Assembly (NCBI GenBank): GCA_905236495.1
Contig: CAJOPV010000187.1
Span: forward strand, 1-11,922
DNA length: 11,922 bases
DNA from: an uncultured Christensenellaceae bacterium
GTDB lineage: Bacteria > Bacillota > Clostridia > Christensenellales > Aristaeellaceae
Direction: 5' to 3'
Shown piece by piece: positions 6,204-11,922 of the stretch. A program made the position numbers and the translations under genes. Positions within the stretch are counted from its first letter, which is position 1. The number at the start of each line of letters is the position of its first letter. Under the pieces are notes generated by a model. It was not told where the DNA came from. It searched no databases and saw only the letters and a program-made list of their open reading frames with translations.

Positions 6204-7601
6204 GTGCTGTTTACCAGTATGGAGTTTTTGATCCTGTTTTTGCCCGTCACGGCCCTGGTCTGCTTCCTGCTGCCCCGGGATACGGAGGCCTGGAACGTGT
6301 GGCTGCTGCTGGCGAGCCTGCTGTTTTACGCCTGGGGCGAGCCGTATTTCGTGGTGGTGATGGCGCTGTCTATCCTGTTCAATTACGGGATGGCCCGGCT
6401 GATGGACGGGCAACAGAAACCGAAACGGAAAAGGCTGTTTCTGGCCCTGGCGGTGACGGGGAACATCGGCGTCCTGTTCGTGTTCAAGTATCTGAATTTC
6501 GTGACCTCCCTTTTCCCCGGAGGGATCCAGACCCACATCGCCCTGCCCATCGGCATTTCCTTTTTCACCTTCCAGGCCATGAGCTACGTGATCGACGTAT
6601 ATCGGGGCGCCCCGGTGCAAAGGAGCCTGGCAGATTTTGGCCTGTATGTCAGCTTCTTTCCTCAATTGATCGCCGGGCCCATCGTGCGCTACACCACCGT
6701 CATGGCGGAGATCAAAAAGCGCCGGATGGATTGGCAGGGCGTCAGCCGCGGCCTTTGCCGCTTCATGCGGGGGTTCAATAAAAAGGTGCTTTTATCCAAC
6801 GTGTTTTCCGTAACGGCGGAATACGCCTTCGGCACGGAGGGGATCGGCGCGGGCATGGCGTGGCTGGGTGCCCTGGCCTACGCGCTGCAGATCTTCTTCG
6901 ATTTCAGCGGGTATTCCGATATGGCCATCGGGCTGGGGGAGGTGTTCGGCTTTCATTTTGCCGAGAACTTCGATTACCCCTATATTTCCGGCTCAGTGAC
7001 CGAATTCTGGCGGCGGTGGCACATGTCCCTGGGCTCTTGGTTCCGGGATTACGTATATTTCCCCCTGGGCGGGTCCCGCGTGGAGGGAAAAGGACGGCTG
7101 ATCCGCAATCTGCTCATCGTCTGGTGCCTGACGGGCATCTGGCACGGGGCCAACTGGACCTTTATCTTATGGGGGCTGCTTTACGGCGCGCTCATCATCT
7201 TTGAAAAGCTGACGGGCTTGCCCAAACGCCTGAAGAAGGCTGCCCCGCCCTGGCGGGGGCTGTACCGGGGCGTCACGCTGCTTGCGGTGCTGCTGGGGTG
7301 GGTGCTCTTTAACGCCCGGGACCTGCCCCACGCCGGAGAATATCTGAACCGGATGTTCGCGGCGAAAACCCTGTTCGACGGCGCGTTTTTCCGCTATCTT
7401 ACGGAATACAGGGTGTTTTGGATCGCGGGGCTGCTGCTTTCCACGCCGCTGTTCAAGAAACTAAAGGAAAAGCTGGCGGCGGGGAAGGAAAGCGGGTATC
7501 TCGCCTGCGCCGCGGGGCTGTGGCAATTTTTTCTGTTCCTGTGCAGCGTATCCTGCCTGGTGATGAACGCCCACAACCCCTTTATCTACTTTAATTTCTG
7601 A
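6204..7601 (+). CDS. MBOAT-family O-acyltransferase (AlgI/DltB-like)
   Basis: A 465-residue polytopic membrane protein of the membrane-bound O-acyltransferase family, close in layout to alginate acetylase subunit AlgI. It begins with the family-typical MLFTSMEFLILFLP, has a central block F-W-R-R-W-H273-M-S-L-G-S-W-F-R-D-Y followed by YFPLGGSR, and the catalytic-histidine block G-I-W-H314-G-A-N-W. It ends with PFIYFNF, again typical. These proteins move acyl groups, usually acetyl, across the membrane to an extracytoplasmic partner. Here the partner is probably the DHHW protein encoded 26 bases downstream. The GTG start is fixed by AAAGGAGG at 6188-6195. Length is normal and all key residues I looked for are present. 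The natural acceptor is probably the polymer made by this cluster; that is inferred from position. Confidence 0.93.
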   Translation: MLFTSMEFLILFLPVTALVCFLLPRDTEAWNVWLLLASLLFYAWGEPYFVVVMALSILFNYGMARLMDGQQKPKRKRLFLALAVTGNIGVLFVFKYLNFVTSLFPGGIQTHIALPIGISFFTFQAMSYVIDVYRGAPVQRSLADFGLYVSFFPQLIAGPIVRYTTVMAEIKKRRMDWQGVSRGLCRFMRGFNKKVLLSNVFSVTAEYAFGTEGIGAGMAWLGALAYALQIFFDFSGYSDMAIGLGEVFGFHFAENFDYPYISGSVTEFWRRWHMSLGSWFRDYVYFPLGGSRVEGKGRLIRNLLIVWCLTGIWHGANWTFILWGLLYGALIIFEKLTGLPKRLKKAAPPWRGLYRGVTLLAVLLGWVLFNARDLPHAGEYLNRMFAAKTLFDGAFFRYLTEYRVFWIAGLLLSTPLFKKLKEKLAAGKESGYLACAAGLWQFFLFLCSVSCLVMNAHNPFIYFNF

Positions 7602-7612
7602 GGATCACTGAG

Positions 7613-7620
7613 AAAGGAGG
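7613..7620 (+). promoter_or_regulatory. Ribosome binding site of the DHHW gene
   Basis: AAAGGAGG lies 7 bases before ATG 7628, in the 26-base space after the MBOAT stop. No promoter or terminator is visible in this space. Confidence 0.65.
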
Positions 7621-7627
7621 AGCAGGC

Positions 7628-9226
7628 ATGGAGAAAAAGCGTCATTCCCTGCAGACGGTGCTCAGCGGGCTGCCCGCCGGGCTTCTATGCCTGTTTCTGC
7701 TGGGTATGACGGCGCTGAATATCCGTTTGCCCTGGCGGGAGCTGAAAAGCTGCGCCACAAAAACCGGCATCGATTTCACCGGCCTCACCGACCGCATCGC
7801 CGACGCCTTCCAATCGGATGAACTGACGGGAAAAAACGCCTTCGTGAACCTGAATGGCCTGTTTGCCCGGGCCTCCGGGCAGATGGAATGCAACGGCGTG
7901 CAGCGCCTTAGGAACGGCATGCTGACGGAGTATTCCGTTTCATGGAATATGAACCCGCAGGTCGAAGCCTTGACCGCACTGTCCCAAAGCCTCAGGAAAA
8001 GAGATATCCCTTTCACCTTTATCCTGGCTCCGACGAAAATGGATTTGGGGCAGGGGCTGCTGCCCGCCTTCTGGGAGGATCACGGCAACGAAAACGCCGA
8101 CGCCCTCGTGACCGCTCTTCGGGATAACAAAGTATCGGTGCTGGACCTAAGGGCGGTTCTTGCGCCGAATGCTCAGGCGGTGGAAACGTATTTTTACAAA
8201 ACGGATCATCATTGGAACGCCAACGGCGCCTTCGTGGCTTTTGAGAAGATCATGGAGCGATTGAAGAACGTGGCGCCGGGAAAAGTGGACGGCAAATATG
8301 CCGATAAAGCCCTGTGGACGGAGCATACGGTGCCGGACCTTTTCCTGGGAAGCTGGGGCAAGCGGGTGGGCGCTTTCTTTGGGGGCGTGGACGACCTGAT
8401 CTATCTGACCCCCGATTTTGACACCGATCTGTCCCTCCTGATCCCCAACCATCAGGAGATCCGCACCGAGGATTTTGAGCAGGTGTGCCTGTGGCAGGAA
8501 TACGCAGGGGACAGGGACCTGTTTGGCAAAAACAACTATTTCATCTACATGGGCGGGGATTACCCGGTGCTGGAGCTGCGCAATCGAAAGGCGCCCAATT
8601 CCCAGCGCCTTCTGATCGTCAAGGACAGCTTTTCCGCCCCGCTGCTGGCCTTTTTGCAGACGGAATTTGCCTGGATCGATGCCATCGACCCCCGGTACTA
8701 CGACGACGGAACGATCATGGATTACATCACGATGAACCCCCCGGACGCGGTGCTGATGATGCTCAACCCCCGAACGCTGGGGAATTGGGATTTTTTTAAT
8801 AACCTGGGCTGCCAGGAGGCGGAGGCGGATCAGAGCCGCCCCAAGAAAACGGGAGCGCTGCGGGCTCATAAGGAATTTACCCTGACCGCTTCGGACAACG
8901 AATACAATTCCCTGAAGCTGGCGGAAAACCTGCGTCCGGGCCGGGTGTATGCCCTTTCCTTCACCTCGGCGGAGGCGCTGACCGGCGATCTGACGGGGCT
9001 GATGGCGGCGGTGTATGACACGGAAAGCCGGCGCTTTGCCCTGCGAAAGCTGTGGGACCCGGCGTTTGAGGAGGCCAATGGGGGCTACCGCTGGGTGTTC
9101 CGGGTGCCGGAGAGCTGGGAGGGGAAGCAATTGGAGCTGCTGCTCTATTCCGGCGTCAGCGGCAGCGCTCAGGGCATCGGCGTCAAATTCCATGATCTGC
9201 TGGTGGAAGAAACGAAATACCAATGA
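7628..9226 (+). CDS. DHHW-family membrane-anchored SGNH-like protein (AlgX/AlgJ-type acetylation partner)
   Basis: A 532-residue extracytoplasmic protein likely to transfer acetyl groups from the MBOAT partner to the polysaccharide. A hydrophobic segment at about 11-31 without an obvious cleavage site suggests an N-terminal anchor. The SGNH-like domain contains T-D193-H194-H195-W196-N, the DHHW signature with the catalytic Asp/His pair. Further on, LLIVKD333-S334-FS supplies the likely nucleophilic serine. Residues from about 412 to the end form a separate mostly beta region (FTLTASDNEYNSLKL through VKFHDLLVEE) that could be a carbohydrate-binding module. AlgX also has such a C-terminal module, but sequence similarity here is not demonstrated. 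The gene lies 26 bases after the MBOAT gene and 15 bases before the heptose kinase, in the same operon. Direct transferase activity rests on the presence of the catalytic residues. Confidence 0.85.
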   Translation: MEKKRHSLQTVLSGLPAGLLCLFLLGMTALNIRLPWRELKSCATKTGIDFTGLTDRIADAFQSDELTGKNAFVNLNGLFARASGQMECNGVQRLRNGMLTEYSVSWNMNPQVEALTALSQSLRKRDIPFTFILAPTKMDLGQGLLPAFWEDHGNENADALVTALRDNKVSVLDLRAVLAPNAQAVETYFYKTDHHWNANGAFVAFEKIMERLKNVAPGKVDGKYADKALWTEHTVPDLFLGSWGKRVGAFFGGVDDLIYLTPDFDTDLSLLIPNHQEIRTEDFEQVCLWQEYAGDRDLFGKNNYFIYMGGDYPVLELRNRKAPNSQRLLIVKDSFSAPLLAFLQTEFAWIDAIDPRYYDDGTIMDYITMNPPDAVLMMLNPRTLGNWDFFNNLGCQEAEADQSRPKKTGALRAHKEFTLTASDNEYNSLKLAENLRPGRVYALSFTSAEALTGDLTGLMAAVYDTESRRFALRKLWDPAFEEANGGYRWVFRVPESWEGKQLELLLYSGVSGSAQGIGVKFHDLLVEETKYQ

Positions 9227-9241
9227 AAAAGGGGTGATCCC

Positions 9242-10255
9242 ATGATCCTGACGCGAACGCCCTTTCGGATGTCCTTTTTCGGGGGCGGCACCGATCTGGA
9301 AAGCTATTTCAGAAAAAACGGCGGGGCGGTGATCTCCACCACCTTTGACCGTTACTGCTATGTGGAGGCCCGGCGGCTGCCCCGGTTTTTTGACTACGCC
9401 AACGAGGTGGTCTATGCCCAGACCGAACGGGTGAACCGGGTAGAGGATATTCAGCATCCCCTGGTGCGGAACGCCATGCGCATGATGGAGGCAGCCGATC
9501 TGCGGGTGACCTACGACGCCGATCTGCCCGCCCGGTCCGGCCTGGGCACCAGCAGCAGCTTCGCCGTGGGCTTGCTGAACGCCTTGTACGCCCTGAAAGG
9601 CCAAGCGGCGGATAAAAAAACGCTGGCGGACGGGGCCATTTACCTGGAACGGGTGCTGTGCCGGGAGGCCGGGGGCTGGCAGGATCAGATCGCCGCGGCC
9701 TACGGCGGCCTGAACCGCATCGATTTTGACGAAACGGGCTATCGGGTGCATCCCCTTGACCTGTCCCCGGAGCGGAAGCGGGAACTGAATGAACGGCTGC
9801 TTTTGTTCTTCACCGGGTTTACCCGCCTGTCCAGCCGGGTGCAGCAGCGCATCGCGGCGGAAAAGACGGCGGAAAGGGATACGATCCTACGGGAAATGCG
9901 GGCCCTGGTGGACGAAGCCCAGGCAATCCTGGAAAATGAAGCGCGTGATCTTGACGGTTTCGGCAGACTGCTGCATCACACCTGGGAGCTGAAAAAACGC
10001 ACCGCCGCCTCGGTCAGCAACGGCAGCATCGACGGCATGTATGAAAAGGGCATGCAGGCCGGGGCCCTGGGCGGAAAGCTGCTGGGGGCGGGCAGCGGCG
10101 GCTTCCTGCTCTTTTACGCGCCGAAGGATCGGCAAACGCAGATCAGAAACGCCCTTTCTCCCCTCCTGGAAATCCCCTTTTCCTTTGAGGAGGAAGGCGC
10201 CAGGATCATGTACAGAAGCCCCGAGGAGCCCGTGCCAAAGGAGGAAAAAGCGTGA
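9242..10255 (+). CDS. hddA: D-glycero-D-manno-heptose 7-phosphate kinase (HddA-like GHMP kinase)
   Basis: A cytoplasmic GHMP-superfamily kinase of 337 residues, expected to phosphorylate D-glycero-D-manno-heptose 7-phosphate at C1, giving the 1,7-bisphosphate. The start RTPFRMSFFGGGTDLESYF (residues 5-23) is characteristic of the HddA/WcbL group. The ATP-binding motif is A-R-S-G100-L-G-T-S-S-S106, and the third motif is G278-K-L-L-G-A-G-S-G-G-F288. Length fits the family. ATG 9242 is 15 bases after the DHHW stop, with AAGGGGTG at 9229-9236 as a somewhat weak ribosome site. The stop overlaps the next start as GTGA. The neighbours supply phosphatase, nucleotidyltransferase and isomerase steps, which supports heptose over other GHMP substrates such as fucose. 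HddA enzymes characterised elsewhere make the alpha-anomer, which leads to GDP-heptose. Confidence 0.88.
   Translation: MILTRTPFRMSFFGGGTDLESYFRKNGGAVISTTFDRYCYVEARRLPRFFDYANEVVYAQTERVNRVEDIQHPLVRNAMRMMEAADLRVTYDADLPARSGLGTSSSFAVGLLNALYALKGQAADKKTLADGAIYLERVLCREAGGWQDQIAAAYGGLNRIDFDETGYRVHPLDLSPERKRELNERLLLFFTGFTRLSSRVQQRIAAEKTAERDTILREMRALVDEAQAILENEARDLDGFGRLLHHTWELKKRTAASVSNGSIDGMYEKGMQAGALGGKLLGAGSGGFLLFYAPKDRQTQIRNALSPLLEIPFSFEEEGARIMYRSPEEPVPKEEKA
10237..10244 (+). promoter_or_regulatory. Ribosome binding site for the GTG-started fusion gene
   Basis: AAAGGAGG lies inside the 3' end of the heptose kinase gene, 7 bases before GTG 10252. It fixes that non-ATG start. Confidence 0.7.
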
Positions 10256-11574
10256 AAGCGGTCATCATGGCGGGAGGCCGGGGCACCCGGCTTTCGGAAG
10301 CGGTGGCGGAATTGCCCAAGCCCATGGCGGAGGCGGGGGGCATGCCGGTGCTGGCCTGGCAGATCGAAACGCTGCGCCGCCAGGGGATTGCCGATATCCT
10401 GCTGACGGTGGGCTATAAGCGGGAAGCCATTTTGGATTACTTCGGCGACGGCAGCGGCGTTTGCCCAGCCACGGGGAAGCCCTTCGGGGTGAAGATCGAT
10501 TACTTCGTGGAGACGGAGCCCCTGGGCAACGCCGGGGCGCTGCTGAAAATGCAGCTCACCGAGGATTTTTTGCTGCTCAACGGCGACGTGGTGTTCAACG
10601 TGGATATCGGCAGGATGCTGGCCTTCCATCAAGAAAAAGGCGCGGAGGTCACCTTGCTGGTGCACCCCAACAGCCACCCTTACGACAGCGCCTTGCTCCT
10701 GGAGGATGAAACGGGGGCCGTCGCCGCCTGGCTTCCCAAGGAAGCGCCCCGGCCTCCATATTATCATAATGTCGTCAATGCCGGGTTGCATATCCTGAGC
10801 CCCCGGGTGCTGGCGGAAGCGGCGGACAGGCTGGGAGACGCCCCCGGGAAGGTGGATCTGGACCGGCAGATCCTGCTGCCCCTTGCCGGCAGCGGGAAGA
10901 TGTATTGCTATCACAGCCCGGAATACGTAAAGGACATGGGAACGCCGGAAAGGCTGCAGGCCGTGCGGGCGGATTTCCGGGCGGGGCGGGTGCAGGCGGG
11001 GTCATTGCAGACGGGAAAGCGGGCGGTGTTCCTGGATCGGGACGGCACGGTGAACGCAGCCGCCGGGTTCATTCGCTCCCCAGAGCAGCTCCGGCTTTTG
11101 CCCGGCGTGGCGGAGGCCATCCGCCTGATCCGGGAGAAAGGGTATCTGGTGATCATCGCCACCAACCAGCCCGTGATCGCCCGGGGAGAGGCGGACTGGG
11201 CGGATCTTCAAGAAATCCACAAAAAAATGGAAACGCTGCTGGGGCTGGAGGGGGCGTATATCGACGGGCTGTACGTATGCCCCCACCACCCGGACCGGGG
11301 CTTTCCGGGAGAGCGGGCCGAATACAAAATCCCCTGCGGCTGCCGCAAGCCCAAGCCCGGGCTGCTGCTCCGAGCGGCGAAGGACTTCAATATCATCCTG
11401 AAGGAATCCTGGATGGTGGGCGACGGGGAAAGGGACGTAGGCGCGGGGAAGGCCGCCGGATGCCGGACGGCCCTGATAGGGGATCGGGACGCGGGGCAGG
11501 AGGAAACGGTTTCCTCCCTGCTGGATTTTGCACGGCGGGTATTGCCCGAAAATAAAGAGGGGGATCAGGAATGA
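10252..11574 (+). CDS. Fused heptose-1-phosphate nucleotidyltransferase and heptose-1,7-bisphosphate phosphatase (HddC-GmhB)
   Basis: A 440-residue cytoplasmic protein carrying two steps of nucleotide-heptose synthesis. Residues 1 to about 240 form a sugar-phosphate nucleotidyltransferase: the signature M6-A-G-G-R-G-T-R13-L, then L-P-K23-P, the metal-site N-G-D112 and D118, and V-N-A-G-L. Residues about 259-440 form a HAD-IIIA phosphatase of the GmhB type: D262-R-D264-G-T nucleophile motif, T304-N-Q, a zinc quartet C343-P-H345 with C362-G-C364, R-K366-P-K, and G-D391-G-E-R-D395. All catalytic residues are present in both halves. The phosphatase would remove the C7 phosphate after HddA, and the nucleotidyltransferase would then activate C1. 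With an HddA-type kinase the expected product is GDP-D-glycero-alpha-D-manno-heptose; the nucleotide cannot be read from sequence. In the best-known GDP-heptose pathways these are two proteins. GTG start with AAAGGAGG at 10237-10244; the stop overlaps the next ATG. Confidence 0.9.
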   Translation: MKAVIMAGGRGTRLSEAVAELPKPMAEAGGMPVLAWQIETLRRQGIADILLTVGYKREAILDYFGDGSGVCPATGKPFGVKIDYFVETEPLGNAGALLKMQLTEDFLLLNGDVVFNVDIGRMLAFHQEKGAEVTLLVHPNSHPYDSALLLEDETGAVAAWLPKEAPRPPYYHNVVNAGLHILSPRVLAEAADRLGDAPGKVDLDRQILLPLAGSGKMYCYHSPEYVKDMGTPERLQAVRADFRAGRVQAGSLQTGKRAVFLDRDGTVNAAAGFIRSPEQLRLLPGVAEAIRLIREKGYLVIIATNQPVIARGEADWADLQEIHKKMETLLGLEGAYIDGLYVCPHHPDRGFPGERAEYKIPCGCRKPKPGLLLRAAKDFNIILKESWMVGDGERDVGAGKAAGCRTALIGDRDAGQEETVSSLLDFARRVLPENKEGDQE

Positions 11575-11922
11575 AGCATTTGAAGGAAGAAATCAGGCGG
11601 CATACGGCTCAGCTGCTTTCCCGCTACGGCGAATTAACACCCATCACCGATCAGATCGCGGAGGCGTACCGGGTGATGGAGAAAACCTACGAAAGGGGCT
11701 GCAAGCTGCTCATTGCGGGCAACGGCGGGTCTGCGGCGGACGCGGGGCACATGGCGGGGGAGCTGATGAAGCGGTTCCGCATCCATCGGCCATTGCCCAA
11801 GGAGCTGCAGGAAAGGCTGATGCAGGCGGGCGGAGACCGGGGCGCGGCCCTGGCCCAAAGGCTGGATATGCCCCTGACCGCCCTTTCCCTGTCCGCCCAT
11901 GAGCCGCTGGTGACCGCCATCA
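11571..11922 (+). CDS. SIS-domain sedoheptulose-7-phosphate isomerase, GmhA-like (3' partial)
   Basis: The first 117 residues of a SIS-domain protein that runs past the window end. It would convert sedoheptulose 7-phosphate to D-glycero-D-manno-heptose 7-phosphate, the first step of the pathway served by the two preceding genes. After an N-terminal helix pair comes L-L-I-A-G50-N-G-G-S54-A-A-D-A-G-H60-M-A-G-E64-L, the phosphosugar-binding loop plus the H-x3-E pair that binds metal in GmhA enzymes. Next, residues about 73-101 (RPLPKELQERL through RLDMPLT) look longer than the short link to the following strand in E. coli GmhA. The ATG overlaps the upstream stop as ATGA, with AGAGGGGG at 11556-11563. 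The metal pair and the neighbours favour GmhA over other SIS isomerases. The C-terminal ligands lie outside the window. Confidence 0.85.
   Translation, partial: MKHLKEEIRRHTAQLLSRYGELTPITDQIAEAYRVMEKTYERGCKLLIAGNGGSAADAGHMAGELMKRFRIHRPLPKELQERLMQAGGDRGAALAQRLDMPLTALSLSAHEPLVTAI

Noticed and set aside
6032..6781. 249-codon + strand frame crossing the gap and the MBOAT gene
   Set aside because: Its product is rich in Arg, Pro and Gly and out of frame with the well-supported MBOAT gene. In the gap, the other frame (6004-6171) has the better coding signature and start signals.
8147..9751. Very long open frame on the - strand (534 codons) spanning two genes
   Set aside because: Its product is low-complexity, rich in His, Gln, Gly and Pro, with no recognisable domain. 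It lies opposite two clearly coding genes. Long antisense open frames are expected at this GC content.

Overview
This window is a single-strand run of surface-polysaccharide genes from a GC-rich bacterium. Nine protein genes lie on the + strand, the first and last cut by the window edges, along with one small interrupted reading frame. The organism is most likely a high-GC Clostridia-type Firmicute. The reasons are strong AGGAGG-type ribosome sites, many ATGA/GTGA stop-start overlaps, a VanZ-family membrane protein, and a DHHW-type acetylation partner. This placement is inference and no phylogenetic marker is present.

Region 1 (1-4877) is assembly machinery. It starts with the C-terminal part of a Wzz/BY-kinase chain-length regulator. 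A VanZ-family membrane protein, a Wzy/O-antigen-ligase-like polymerase and a Wzx-like flippase follow. Region 2 (4874-6203) holds one GT4-like glycosyltransferase and the only sizeable gap. That gap carries a small ORF with a good ribosome site and a start overlapping the previous stop, but with an in-frame TGA at codon 8. Region 3 (6204-9226) is an O-acetylation pair: an MBOAT acyltransferase and a membrane-anchored DHHW (AlgX/AlgJ-like) protein. Region 4 (9242 to the end) is a sugar-nucleotide module: a GHMP heptose-7-phosphate kinase (HddA-like), a fused heptose-1-phosphate nucleotidyltransferase plus heptose-bisphosphate phosphatase (HddC-GmhB), and a SIS-domain sedoheptulose-7-phosphate isomerase (GmhA-like) running off the 3' end.

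Together the genes suggest a Wzx/Wzy-dependent capsule or exopolysaccharide that contains D-glycero-D-manno-heptose, probably activated as GDP-heptose, and is O-acetylated outside the membrane. No initiating phosphoglycosyltransferase and no obvious heptosyltransferase lie in the window, so the cluster must continue beyond it. I see no convincing promoter or terminator, and no tRNA, rRNA, CRISPR array, IS element or attachment site. The whole window reads as the interior of one transcription unit.

The most unusual points are the TGA-interrupted small gene, the HddC-GmhB fusion, the tyrosine-free lysine-rich tail of the BY-kinase, and the loop insertion in the GmhA-like protein.
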